From: Blepharisma japonicum
Lineage: Eukaryota > Ciliophora > Heterotrichea > Heterotrichida > Blepharismidae
Assembly: GCA_949751835.1 (NCBI GenBank)
Contig: CATKHK010000043.1
Location: 248,001 to 312,000 of the forward strand
Direction of reading: 5' to 3'
Length of the DNA: 64,000 bases
Shown one piece after another: positions 22,122 through 33,044 of this stretch; position 1 is the first letter of the stretch; the number at the start of each line of letters is the position of its first letter. A model generated the notes under the pieces. That model did no database searches, was not told the DNA's origin, and saw only the letters and a list, made by a program, of their open reading frames with translations. A program made the position numbers and the translations under genes.

Positions 22122-24836
22122 TTAATAACCTCTGGACAGCCTGCTTAAAATTCTTTGCAGCTTAACTTGTTCCTTGAGAATTCCTTTCTGCTCTTGGCTA
22201 TATTCCATTTTTTCAACGAACCTATTTTCATTGCCTTCTCTTAAAATCAATTTTTGAAACAACTCATTCTCATTTTTTTGCTGAAAATGATTTGGCTGTG
22301 TTTTCCTTAGCAATCCTTTTTCAACATCTTTAGAATTTTTTCCTAATTCTGACTTTTCAATATTCCTTTGAATTTCATCAAGAATTTCTTTTTTCTTTTC
22401 AGCTTCTTTCAGTGCTTTAATTCTTTTTGATTCTTCAAATTCTTCCATTTTCGTCTGCTTAATCATTTCTCTTTCCTGCTTGATTCTCTCAGTCATTAAT
22501 GCTTGAAACTTTTCTTCAATGTTCCTTTGTGCATTTGATTCGTCAATAAATTGTTTTCTTTTTTCTTCTTCAGCTTTTCTTTTTTTCTAACTATATTTTA
22601 CCTCTCTTACTTCGTCCCATTGAGCTTTAATATTTTCTCTTTCTTTCGTTATTGGGATTTCTTTCCTGATTACTTGTTTTGATTTAAGATAATATTTGCT
22701 AGATAAGCAGTGAGAAGAAGATGATCTTGCCTGCTTTTTGATGCCTTCAATAACTCTGTCACTTGAAGATTCAAAGTGCTCTAAGGACATATTTCCTTGA
22801 TGGAAGCCATAGGTGGACAGTGTTGAGTAATTGTGAGTGTCGTCTCTGTAGGGGCTATCTTTACTGGAATATGATAAAGAGTCATTTAAGTTTAATGATG
22901 GCGAATCTTTATCTAAAGGAAAATCTTGAGATTGGAGATCACTAGAAAGCTTTTCTATTTTTTTCATAGTGGAGCTTACGTCAGGGGAGAGAAAATAACC
23001 ACTTTCTTTAGTTTTTTTTATAGGAGGAGTGCTGTAAATATCAAAATTGTCCTTCTCATCACTTGCAGGCTCAGTTGTGACAACTGATCCTATATCATGC
23101 GGATTATACATATCGGTCGCTTTTTCACATGGCTCAGTCATGATAATAGGATCTACGTCATATTGATCAGTTTTTACAGAAGAGTTTTGGACTGATTCAA
23201 AAGTATCAATAATTACATCTAATTCATCTTGGGTATCTATAATAATCTGTGGTGAATTTTCGGTCTCGATTTTATGCTCTTCTTCATTTGCTTCTGCATC
23301 CAGACATTTACTTAACGTTAACTCAAAAGTATTTATTTTTTGAGGAGATTGAAGTGTCCCAAATGCAAACCTTGGGGTGTCATTTTTTTCTTGGCTTAAA
23401 AACCTATCTGCAAAGCTTTGTTCTGTATTGCATACATCTGTTTTTATATTTATTTTAGACCCTGATTGTCTGAAGAAGGAAGGTGACCCTGAAATTGAAT
23501 CAAATGGCTTTTTGGGGCTTGATAGTTTATGGAGAGGAAGGCTTGGGACCTCTTGCTGATGAATTGTTTTAAATTCTTTGAATCTTCCATAATATTCAAA
23601 ACTTTCATTCAATAAATTCATAATTTCTTCAGCACCGATTACTTTTTTGACTCTACTCGGATTAAATTTGGAGAAATGAGAATATGCATCAAAAATTACA
23701 CTTTCCCTGATTTTTCCTTCTTTTATGAAATTCGGGATTTTTCTGATAGTCTGTACAACTTGTCCGACGCTACTTGTATATTTTTGGAGGACTTCTCAGA
23801 GTCTACTTTTCATTACTTTAAATCCTGATGAAACAGTAACATGGGAATCTACTTCAGAAACTAGGATAAGGAAGCTATGGGCTAATTCTTGGATATCTTG
23901 TCCTGGGAATTTCTGTGATCTAAAATCTTTTAGCGTTTTAACTGTAACTTTTCCTATTGCAGCATTTAAATTTTCTTCTGCATCTTCAAGCCCTTTTCTT
24001 GTGCATAATCCTGGGGAAAAGCAGTTGGCATTAGCAATTTGAGACTCAAGCGACGCTATTATATCATCACATTGAACTAGCAGCGGGATAGGAATATATT
24101 CATTATGATTAAGCTGAACCTGGATTTCCTGCATAATTTTTGTCATTTTATCAAATGTTGGGTGTAGAAATGGATGACTTAAAGCTTTATAAGAAAAAAT
24201 CAGTTCAAGGACTAGTTCAATTTTTTCTTTAAATTCTGAAATCTGCTCCAAAGTGTATTCATGAGACCCCGAAATTTTAACAAAAAAATCCTTTATTGCT
24301 TTTATAGGTGAAATTTGTCCCTGTCTCTTTTTAAGCCTGACTTCTTGAGTTAAATAGTCTACGCCATTTAAGTTTTCTCTGGAATCTTCAATGTTCGGTG
24401 TTAATGATCTTTCGCTTATATAAGATTTGGATAACTCCTGTGCAGTCTTGTTTTTTAAAAGTGGGATAAATTTAGGAGTTGTGCTGCGTTTTCCTTTTAT
24501 TCCTGAATCAATCCTGGATTGGGTATTTTTATAGTCTCTTTTTTTAGCTGCTGTAGATAGTGATCGATCTGCTATAAAAGATCGCGATCTAGGGGTTGAA
24601 GCCGCATTAGGAGAATTTTGCCTTAAAAAATTGTTCTCATAATTTGCTTTGTTTAGGGGATTTCGTGATTTTGGGGATGCTAGGTCTTGGGGTAATTCTT
24701 GTTTGAAATATTGTTTTAATAAGTTTTGTTTCGAACTGAGATGTTTTATTTGAGATTCTGTATAAGTTGGAGACTGTCTATTAATAGGAAAAGAAGTATC
24801 AGAATGAGCGGACTTATTTGTGATGAATTTATCCAT
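22122..24836 (-). CDS. large Ser-rich protein with helical domain and coiled-coil tail, 899 aa
   Basis: The pieces join into one frame through a TGA (23796, Trp) and one 15-nt intron (22587-22601, gtaaaatatagttag). Residues 1-165 are basic and Ser-rich. Residues about 170-400 form a helical domain (IKDFFVKISGS...KIELVLELIFSYKALSHPF...LLVQCDDIIASLES). Residues 420-730 are acidic and low complexity. The tail after the splice (KKRKAEEEKRKQ...ERIKQEREMIKQTKMEEF) is a strong coiled coil. No known family recognised. Convergent with the CTFKP-repeat gene, 29 bp between stops. Confidence 0.75.
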
Positions 24837-25180
24837 TTGAAATTTATTAGATATTTTGATGAAGAATTTAATTCAAACAAGGCCATTTTTATGAATCTCA
24901 ACTGTAGGTTTTATTATTTCCTTAATGTTTCTCACCTTTCATAAAAGCTTATATTATTTAAATGATTTAAATATTTAATATTCTCTATGGAGTATTATTG
25001 CTAAACCTTTCCTGTTTCTTTTGTAAATTTCAGTTTATTGATGAAGCCTTACATATATTTTAATAAATAAATTTGATATTTCAAGAAAATAAAAAATAAT
25101 TGCTGAAGGTATAAAATTGAAATCATCCTCAAAAATTTGCGTTAAATTGACTAATCTTGCAATTAAGTTTGACATATTTT
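24837..25180. other. AT-rich divergent promoter region
   Basis: About 340 bp between divergent genes. The sequence is poly-A/T rich without RNA genes or long frames. A TTG-initiated extension of the NAA35 frame (25157) was not accepted. Confidence 0.5.
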
Positions 25181-27106
25181 ATGCTATCAAGCTTTCAAGA
25201 TATCACATTTAGATTCAAAGAGGCTTCAACTCATTTGAAAAGCGGCGAAAATATAGCTACCAAAAGATTCTCGAACTTAGAAAGCATGTCAGCAACTGAA
25301 ATTATGGATCCTAGAGTTGATTCAGGAATGATTTTAGTTCAGCTTCCAAAAGTGCAGGATTTGATTAATGATAATATCATCCCAAAAGTGTCAGCACTCT
25401 CTGAAACTGATCTTTTAAGTATATGTCACTTGCAAGTTAAAAACTTCGCTCTTTGGCTTGAGGGCCAATCTCTCCCACATACATTGTATTCTTGTGTTTA
25501 TCTGCACACTCCAGAATTATTGAATGAAAATCCAATATTAAAATCTTTGCTTAAATGCATTGTTTTTATTGCGGACTGTGTTCATAGGCATGTGCTGAAA
25601 ATCACTTGCCTAAGAGAAGATGATTATTCATATACAGCAATAAAATTTTTAGCATTATTTTCAACTGAAAAAGATGTTGAAAAAGATCTATTGAATGCTG
25701 AGAGATCAATAGGAGATGGAAACGATCTTTTATTGACTTATATGAGATTTTTTAGAGGGTTATTTTATATTATTTCAAGCTTATACAAACAAAATTTAAA
25801 TGGAAGAGGAAGCGCTGAGACAAATATTCTTTTCACACTAAGGCAGCTAGAAAATATGAGTGAAAGAGATTTAGGAGAAATAAATGCAGGAATTTTTAAT
25901 AGCTCTTATTGCTTGGTGAAGCTACCACATTTCCCACCAACTAAGGTATATGAGGTAGAAAAATATACATTTGCTGATGCAATTATAAGAATAAGAGAGT
26001 TTCTTTTATCTATGTCAAAATTAGCAGCGATTCCAGTAATTGATGACTTTGAAGAACTTATAGCATATATGAAAACTATTCCTTCAAATGATATTGTTTC
26101 AAAAATTTTGTATGATTACCATCTATTTTCAAGGGAAAATGATGAGTGGAAAATATTTTATTCTTTTCCATTTAAAAGATTAATACTCAATAGCATGCAT
26201 AAAATTGGAATAGATACAGCATTTTTAATTCAAAATGATTCATTTACAAATTATTTAAAAAAGGTTGAAGTAGTCTTCAAAGAGCTCGTTTGCTTGACTT
26301 TAAAAAATGGCACAAGACAAAGAAGAACTTTATCAAAATATTTTCCTGATTTCAATATTTTAATAAATGATGCAAATTTTATGGAAGAAGTTATATATGG
26401 AAAAAATAGACAAAACATAAGCGAACAATTGATTTTCCAGTGGATTTTTACTAAAACAGTGTCATATATGATCCAATATGTCAGCTCTGGGTTTAAGCTT
26501 GATCTATATGCTATAGAAGAAATAGGCATGATAATGTTTTATATGGACTTTTTATATGGAGCATATCTCAATGGGCTTTCTTCCTTATTAGAATATTTAA
26601 ATACAAAATCAGCTAAAAAAAAGAAGTTAAAAGGTATCAAATCCACTCAAAATGAATTTCAGCTTGCATCTGCGACACAAAATTTATGCAGAGGAATAGT
26701 CAGATTATTCATAATTCTACTCAAAACGAATCTTATCCAAAAAATACCTGAAGAATCTGAAGAAATAAGATTTAAAAACAGATTTAAAAGATTTGATTCT
26801 TTAATAGTCCCTCAAAAACTTGACTATACCTCATGGTTAAATGTAAAATCTTTAGCTGAGACTATGGAAATTGATAAACTAATCACAGATTGCCAAGAAT
26901 CACTTGAAACTGCAAAAAATCAATTAAAGGAACTAGATGGAATTTTTATGGTGAAAGAGCTTATAAGAGTGTGTGTATGGAATTCATTAGCTATAACGAA
27001 AGGGGCATGCGCCAATTGGAAGTGCAAGCTTAGTGTAATGTATAATGAAAGTCCAATATTTCCAGTAGTATCTTTGGAGCCTTTACCGAGTAACGTTTCT
27101 AGTTAA
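25181..27106 (+). CDS. NAA35: NatC N-terminal acetyltransferase auxiliary subunit (NAA35/Mak10)
   Basis: Scaffold subunit that anchors the NatC catalytic subunit on ribosomes for co-translational N-terminal acetylation; 641 aa, near the family's usual length. Seen: the N-terminal Mak10 block QDITFRFKEASTHLKSGE, then FSNLESMSATEIMDPRVDSGM, which matches the family hallmark EAMSAIEMMDPKMDAGM, followed by LPHTLYSCVYLH. The rest is helical, consistent with the Mak10 C-terminal region. No intron and no TGA codon, so this gene reads the same in any code. ATG at 25181 is preferred to an upstream TTG because homology starts there. Confidence 0.92.
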   Translation: MLSSFQDITFRFKEASTHLKSGENIATKRFSNLESMSATEIMDPRVDSGMILVQLPKVQDLINDNIIPKVSALSETDLLSICHLQVKNFALWLEGQSLPHTLYSCVYLHTPELLNENPILKSLLKCIVFIADCVHRHVLKITCLREDDYSYTAIKFLALFSTEKDVEKDLLNAERSIGDGNDLLLTYMRFFRGLFYIISSLYKQNLNGRGSAETNILFTLRQLENMSERDLGEINAGIFNSSYCLVKLPHFPPTKVYEVEKYTFADAIIRIREFLLSMSKLAAIPVIDDFEELIAYMKTIPSNDIVSKILYDYHLFSRENDEWKIFYSFPFKRLILNSMHKIGIDTAFLIQNDSFTNYLKKVEVVFKELVCLTLKNGTRQRRTLSKYFPDFNILINDANFMEEVIYGKNRQNISEQLIFQWIFTKTVSYMIQYVSSGFKLDLYAIEEIGMIMFYMDFLYGAYLNGLSSLLEYLNTKSAKKKKLKGIKSTQNEFQLASATQNLCRGIVRLFIILLKTNLIQKIPEESEEIRFKNRFKRFDSLIVPQKLDYTSWLNVKSLAETMEIDKLITDCQESLETAKNQLKELDGIFMVKELIRVCVWNSLAITKGACANWKCKLSVMYNESPIFPVVSLEPLPSNVSS

Positions 27107-27676
27107 ATAAATAATTAATTTCCATAATTGCTCATGGATGATTATCTTAGTTGAAATTTAAATATACAGACCAAAATTTGTTATGCTTAATGAGTTTTTT
27201 CTCAATTTTATAAGTAAACATATTTTTGAATACCCATAAGTAATACATGTATTAAATGAGTTTTATTGCTAATAGACTTTCAAGAGCATTATACTAAAAT
27301 TCATTTATTACTAAAAAATTATCAAATATGAAATTGTTTAATACTAAAACATAAGTCTCCTATTCCTTTGCTAACTTACTGAATTGGAGGTAAATATGCA
27401 ATTTAATAAGAGATTCTGTTTATGCATATTTTATAATTTTCCATTTTATCCAAAACATAAAATAGATTAACCCAATTATATAATCTGATGACCTTTCAAA
27501 CATGATCTAACAATTATTTATTTAATCCATTCAAGATATTTTTTATCAAGTCCTACTCAATATTGATTTTCTTTGTCAGCAATATTAAATAAAATCGTAT
27601 TTTTTATTGCAAAGCCAATGATAATGATGGGTATTTTCAACTAAATTTTAATAACAAAGCAATATTAAATAAAAAA
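27107..27676. other. AT-rich intergenic, nothing recognised
   Basis: 570 bp between two plus-strand genes. All frames are short, and no tRNA, repeat or clear hairpin is seen. It probably holds the NAA35 3' UTR and the PAP2 promoter. Confidence 0.5.
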
Positions 27677-28867
27677 ATGTTGACCAATCCGACACTTCTC
27701 CCTTTAATATGTAGCTTATTTGCTATAGTTTGCGTTATAATTGAAGCAGTAATTACTTCAGATGTTGAATGAACCAGTTCAGAGCTCGCAGAATGATTAC
27801 AATCAGGCCGTAGCAGCGGGCTAGATTGGATATTTCTTATAATATCCCCAGCAGTAATCTATCTTTTGTTAGCTTCAGGGCTGGTTGTTTACGCATCGTT
27901 TAGCCTTAGGCTCGGTAGCTTGGGGATAACATGCGAAATCCTTGCTATATGAATAGGCGATGTAATGAAGCTGCACTATAAGCATCCTAGGCCATTTTGG
28001 AACTATTCTGATGTAGATGGGATTGAGTGTGCCAAAGATTGGGGCGCTCCCTCTGGACATGCTTTTCTCTCAGCTGCTGTTATATTTTTTTATTTGGGTG
28101 AATGAATAAGAAATAGAAAAGGCGTAATATGGAAATTTTTATTGTGCATTTTAATTGTATTTATTATTGATCTCGATAGAGTGTACCTAGGGGTTCATTT
28201 CTATTTCCAAGTAACACTTGGAAATTGCCTAGGAATTTTATTAGCCCTTACTTTTCGGCATTTAAAAGTTCAAGAATTTATCCTAAAAATAGGTGAAAAT
28301 TGAAAATTATTAGTGGCTTTTGAAACCCTATGTGCTTTATTTTTAATGTGAACAGGGTTTCTATACCTATTCAGTTCATCGAATTGGGAAGAAAAATGAA
28401 CAACAAATTTTTATGCAGCTTGCAAAGAAACTTTAAAATTTAATACCCCTATGTTTGCTGGAGTTCTTGAGTCAACTATAATATTAATGCTTGGTGGATT
28501 TTGGATTGGGAAGTATTTCCTCAAAATAGAGCCTTATAAAACTACAAAACAAACAGCCATATTAGGATTTGTCCTTTTATTATTAGGAGCTGGAATAGAC
28601 CAAGGCATAGAGCAGGGAATAATTAAGTATGTGAGTGAAACTGTCAGCTTTATTGTTTTCAGTATTTTAAGATTTCTTGCAGGACTTTATATTGGATTTG
28701 TAATACCTCGCGTGGTATCAAGATACTATATTAAGCATACAAAAGAACAATATATACAAACTCCAAAAAATGAAGCAGAAGGCTATAAGGATAGTGAGAA
28801 AATCTCAGAAATAGAAGACCCTACAGAGCGTAGAAGTCCAGATGATGAAGTCTCTAGAGATCCTTAA
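27677..28867 (+). CDS. PAP2-family membrane phosphatase (glucose-6-phosphatase-like)
   Basis: 396 aa, continuous frame with about eight TGA Trp codons. All three parts of the PAP2 phosphatase signature are present: KLHYKHPRP (K-x6-RP), WGAPSGHAF (PSGH) and DRVYLGVHF (R-x5-H). The His of the last motif is the phosphohistidine nucleophile. About eight hydrophobic segments surround them; the tail is cytosolic and charged. The layout is that of lipid phosphate phosphatases, sphingosine-1-phosphate phosphatases and glucose-6-phosphatases, which act at the ER or plasma membrane face. Substrate cannot be assigned. Confidence 0.9.
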
Positions 28868-28968
28868 AAATTAAAATACTCCTTATGGATATTTTACATA
28901 AATAATATTAGGATAAAAAGTAATTAAACTGTTAGTATGTCTTAGGCTACTCTCAAACTTATATAAAT

Positions 28969-29638
28969 ATGAAGAAAGAAACTGAAGAGAGTCTGTAAGC
29001 AGCTATCCAGGTGGTATGATACTCCTCTAGCTAATACAGATATGAAGCTTAATAAAATAGTAAACCCCTCAGAACTTCCTATTAAAAGACTCCCCAATCA
29101 GAAAGATGACCCATCACCAAGCAAGCACCTCAAGCAGTACAATAGCTTCGAATATTCAGAAGGTATTTCTTACACAGTTGAACAAAAATCTGTATTTAAT
29201 TATTTCAATTTTATTGGAAAAGCCAACAAAGAATTGAAAGCAATTTTCCATTCCAATCCGCAAATGAAAGCCAAAGCATGCCAATACAAAAATTGGCCTA
29301 CTGTTACGATGTATCTAAAAGAACAATTAAATATGAATCAGAGATATAATATAGATGACCTTAATAATCAGAAAATAATGATAGACAATGCAATTAGCTT
29401 TTTCAAAAAAATTCTTCAGGATAATCCAGTGTGTGAACCAACGAAAAAAGAAGATGTGGTCATGCAGGGAGTTGACTGGAAAACTGAATTCAATTCAGCA
29501 TGTGACAGAATATTAAATTTATCGGGAGAAAATAAACAAAATTTGAAATCGCTAATATTAGGTATTAAGCAAAACTATAACAAGATAAGGGAAAGAGTAT
29601 TAGTTCCTAGTTCGGATTTAAATAAGCAAAAAAATTAA
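28969..29638 (+). CDS. hypothetical protein, 217 aa
   Basis: The ATG at 28969 joins the main frame through a 16-nt intron (28995-29010, gtaagcagctatccag), giving MKKETEESLWYDTPLANTD before the downstream Met at 29042. Without splicing the frame stops after nine codons, so a start at 29042 is the alternative. The body is polar and helical (EQKSVFNYFNFIGKANKELK, NYNKIRERVLVP). No family recognised. Confidence 0.65.
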
Positions 29639-29733
29639 ACTAATTAATTAATTTAATGTAAAGATAGAAGTTAAGATGGAAATAGAAGAGATTCCAGTGA
29701 AGAATTACTTTAATAGCTTTTGTAAAAAATCTA

Positions 29734-30486
29734 TTATTTAAGTGTCACTCTATTAAGCTTGCTAAGTGGCTTTACAGGCAATAAGTGTGGCAGTGTTTCT
29801 ATGACTGACAAGGCTTCATTCAGCTTTTCTTTAAACAATATGTGTTCATTTATCAGCTCCAATGTTTCCTCTAAATTCGGTGTTTCTCTAATATAATTTA
29901 AACAAGCACTCAAAAACTGAAGAAATCTCTCTGAATCTGGTAAATTCGAAGATGCATTTGTGTGATATAATAAATACTTCAAAACAAAATTGAAAAAAAT
30001 AAGTGAATTTTCTGGACATACTTCCATTTTAGGATATGATTTTGTGTTTGAAATTAATAGTCCTAGCATGTAATATGCATATTTCTCTTTCTTTGTTAAT
30101 GACAGCCCTTGTCTTTCTGATTCATTTTTTATGACTTTAAAATTTGCTTTAGTTGTATGATATAATGGTAATTGAGAGTTGAGTAAATAAACAAATAGCC
30201 TTCCAAGATCATCAGAATTTATATGGCCTCCTTTATTTATTATAACTACTTCAATTACTGCCAAAAGATTGTTGTCAATAGAACTTTGTATTAGGTTTGG
30301 GGCAATGTCAAGCGAAAATAAAGGATCTTTTATTACCTCAATTATTTCTTCAGCAGAATTTGGTAGATTTTGGACTAATGACTGGACCCTTGTTTTTAAA
30401 TCAAGCTGGGAAGCGTTTTCTTGGCTCCATTCACGTAAGGCCAAATCAGGGTTTTTACCACAAAGAACTTCTTGAAGGAGCTCCAT
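29734..30486 (-). CDS. hypothetical helical protein, 250 aa
   Basis: ATG at 30484-30486 (MELLQEVLCG) to TAA; a longer frame upstream begins only with TTG. The whole chain is helical with regular Leu spacing (LIQSSIDNNLLAVIEVVII, YAYYMLGLLISNTKS, FFNFVLKYLLYH), like an alpha-solenoid repeat. A resemblance to the C-terminal parts of nucleolar assembly factors is possible but I cannot support a family. Confidence 0.6.
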   Translation of the reverse strand: MELLQEVLCGKNPDLALREWSQENASQLDLKTRVQSLVQNLPNSAEEIIEVIKDPLFSLDIAPNLIQSSIDNNLLAVIEVVIINKGGHINSDDLGRLFVYLLNSQLPLYHTTKANFKVIKNESERQGLSLTKKEKYAYYMLGLLISNTKSYPKMEVCPENSLIFFNFVLKYLLYHTNASSNLPDSERFLQFLSACLNYIRETPNLEETLELINEHILFKEKLNEALSVIETLPHLLPVKPLSKLNRVTLK

Positions 30487-31140
30487 TTTATTTGTAAAAA
30501 ATAGAGTAGAGCGTATTTCATTCGCTATTACTATTAACAGAAATTTGATTCCATATATCCAACATGAGCGCAAAACAGCAAAAAATTCATTGTTTTTAAC
30601 CCAAATTTGGTTCAAATGAATTAAAAATTATACATAAAATGAATTAATAAGCTATTTTAATCTTCAAAAATGAGCATTAATATAAAGTGATCATTGCTAG
30701 GAATATATTTAGCTCTTAGATTATCATATTTGGCCTATATTTCTATTTAAAATAGTTTTAAAATTTAGAATTTTATGTGTAAATTTTTATGCTAATAAAT
30801 GATCGAATCAATAAAGAAATAGGGAATGCATTATACTTGTTTGGGCAGAATCTCATTTTATATTGATAGAAATCCTTCTAATCTGAGCTCAAATAGATCC
30901 ATTGAATAGTTTTGTCATTAAAATGATCATTAGTAGAAATTCTAGAATTTTGGTTCTATTTAGGTAGCAATTATAATTTAGAGAGTACTAAAAGATAAAA
31001 TCGCAAAAAATATCAAAAAAATACTATTAAAATTGCTGTTTTTTCATCAACATCGGATGCATTTTGGCTCTATGGAGTTAAATTTCTTCCAATAGTCGAT
31101 GTAAAAATGCTTCAACTTAAAAAATAAGGAAAATTAAGGC
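30487..31140. other. AT-rich intergenic, nothing recognised
   Basis: 650 bp between two minus-strand genes. Checked for tRNA cloverleaf and long inverted repeats by eye; none seen. Confidence 0.5.
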
Positions 31141-31749
31141 TTAAACATTAAGGCATTCAGCATCACTTCTCATAAAATAGCAGGATCTGCAGACAGGCTG
31201 ATATTTTTCTAAACCGCCGTATACTTTTACTTCTTTTTCTCCTGATATTCTGACACTAAACCATGCATCCTCTCCACAATATGAGCAAATGCTGCTTAGT
31301 TTTGTAATTTTTTCTGATTTTGCTGCTAAGTGGCAGACACATCCAAATGGTTCTCTTCTGAAATCAGAATCTAAACAGGCCACAATAACGACTTTTCCTC
31401 TATTCGCCATTTCATCTGAAAACTCTATGATATCTGGGAAAAATTGGCCATCATCTATAGCTATCACATCATATAAGGCTGCATCATCTTCAAGCTCAAA
31501 TAATAAATCGCATGATCTTGCTGATAAACTCATATGGTCGTGAGTATAAATTTTTTCATCATTTTCGTTAAATTTGTTGTCTTTTGTTTTTATTAATAAG
31601 CATAAATCGTCTCTTATAATATAGCGGTTAACCCTTCTCAGAAGCTCTGTGGACTTCCCTGAAAACATTGGACCGAAAATGATTTGAATTTCTCCTTTGT
31701 GTGGCCTTTTTATTTGGTCTTGAGCTAGAGAGTTTAAGGCATCAGACAT
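31141..31749 (-). CDS. TK1: Thymidine kinase, TK1 type
   Basis: Phosphorylates deoxythymidine to dTMP in the cytosol for the salvage pathway; 202 aa, typical of the type II (TK1) family. Seen: P-loop IIFGPMFSGKSTELLRR, the Walker-B-like AIDDGQFFPDI, the lasso region DDAWFSVRIS with VYGGLEKYQPVCRSCY, and the zinc-site pairs CSYCG and CRSC. The N-terminus is short and there is no C-terminal KEN-type degradation signal in view (the chain ends SDAECLNV), so cell-cycle degradation as in animals is not indicated. No introns. Confidence 0.96.
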   Translation of the reverse strand: MSDALNSLAQDQIKRPHKGEIQIIFGPMFSGKSTELLRRVNRYIIRDDLCLLIKTKDNKFNENDEKIYTHDHMSLSARSCDLLFELEDDAALYDVIAIDDGQFFPDIIEFSDEMANRGKVVIVACLDSDFRREPFGCVCHLAAKSEKITKLSSICSYCGEDAWFSVRISGEKEVKVYGGLEKYQPVCRSCYFMRSDAECLNV

Positions 31750-31887
31750 TTTATAATTAAGATTTGGGGGATAATTAAAAAATTAATCAAGATAAATTTT
31801 CACATAGAATTCTTTATAATTTAAACATTTTTGTGTTTTTAAATAATTTATGAGATATTTAAACTTCTCTAACTTTGTTTTTACTAT

Positions 31888-32443
31888 GATATGTTTTAAT
31901 CTTTAAATTTATAAATTTATTTATTAATTTTTATTCGTTATGATTAGAGAGTCTCTATATTCAAGAATATATTTAAATTCTTTTATTAATTAGAGGTTTC
32001 TTTTGCTAGACGCTCTTTTTCCATATTAAAAGACTAATATTTATATTATTAAAATTGGTTAATTTATATCATTAAAATTCGTAATTTAGATGATTGTAAA
32101 ATATTAATTCTACTTTACATCTTTCTTCAAATATTCCTATATTATATAATATAAGGCTTTAAGAATAGTTATTCAGAATTTACAAATTGATTTGATATGT
32201 TTTAATACTTTAAATCTTAATAATTTTGTTTATTAAATTTTATTCATTATGGTTAGAGAATCTGTATATTCAAGAATTATTCAAATTTTTTAATTAATTA
32301 GAGGATTCTTTTGCTAATCGCTATTTTTCCACATTAAATGACTAATATTTATATTATTAAAATTGTTAAATTTAAATTGTTACAAAAAAACTTTAATTTG
32401 ACTCTCCATCCTTCTTCAATAATAAAGACTTTAAGGATAGTAG
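31888..32443. repeat. Imperfect tandem repeat, two ~250-300 bp units
   Basis: Unit A (about 31888-32170) and unit B (about 32194-32443) share a colinear series of blocks: gatatgttttaat, ttagaga.tct.tatattc, aattagagg.ttcttttgct, gactaatatttatattatt and catc.ttcttcaa, then ctttaag.atagt. The offset is 306-309 bp for the first blocks and falls to about 272 at the end, so unit B has lost some 35 bp. The similarity is too ordered for chance AT-richness. Confidence 0.75.
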
Positions 32444-32559
32444 CCCCATAACAATATCAAAAGAATAGAATAAAACTTTATGAAATTAGATAAAAAATTA
32501 TCCCAAATATATCAAATTCGAAACACTTTCTTATTTTAATTAGCATCATATAAATCTAA

Positions 32560-32675
32560 TAAATCTGCTGGTTCCAGCAGTTGGATGAGCAACCCCTAGA
32601 ACGATGAGAAATGCTATGCCCAAGCTATTTTTTCATTTCTTAGCGAGCCCATACAATTTTAGCTCTGAAATCAAT
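32560..32675. ncRNA. Candidate structured RNA (strand and class unknown)
   Basis: An island of more balanced base composition inside AT-rich noncoding DNA. It contains a perfect 7-bp hairpin with a 2-nt loop (ctgctgg-tt-ccagcag, 32565-32580), gttg/caac around gatgag, and agaaatg paired with catttct further on. On the plus strand a C-box-like ACGATGA (32601) and a D-box CTGA (about 32663) lie 60 nt apart, as in C/D snoRNAs, but the C box has one mismatch and no guide is identifiable. Speculative. Confidence 0.3.
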
Positions 32676-33044
32676 TTAATATTCTCGTTTGATTAAAGAT
32701 ATTTAATTATAATTATTCATACTTATAAGAAATTAAAATTTAAGCTTATAAAATTGTAATTGAATAATAAAATTCACTCTTACTAAAGCAAATGAATTTA
32801 AAAAGGATTAGATGATAATATAATAAAATTTTACAATTAATAGATGAACTTTACAAACTAATTAGGTGCATGCAAGTCGTGATAATTTGCAATAGATATA
32901 GGAGAGATTTTATTAAATCTTATAATATTTTAAGCTAAAAGTTTAATTTTTACCTCGAAATTTGGATGATTTTTTTGATGCTTGCATTCTAAACCCATAT
33001 ATCATTTATAAAATTATTCTTTAAGCCAGCTTTAATATAATAAA

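Larger units (their letters stand above)
31750..33044. other. Largest gene-free stretch (1.3 kb), very AT-rich
   Basis: No frame of useful length in either strand, even with TGA as sense. It contains an imperfect tandem repeat (31888-32443) and a less AT-rich patch with several inverted repeats (about 32560-32675), described separately. Possible explanations are a noncoding RNA locus, a decayed mobile element, or germline-derived DNA retained in the macronucleus. Confidence 0.6.

Noticed and set aside
28995-29010. Start of the 217-aa gene at 29042 without an intron
   Set aside because: The upstream ATG joins in frame through a good 16-nt intron; the shorter model remains possible and is noted in the entry.
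32581-32600. aacccctagaac as a possible telomerase RNA template
   Set aside because: It does not contain a permutation of the heterotrich octamer repeat CCCTAACA over more than one unit.
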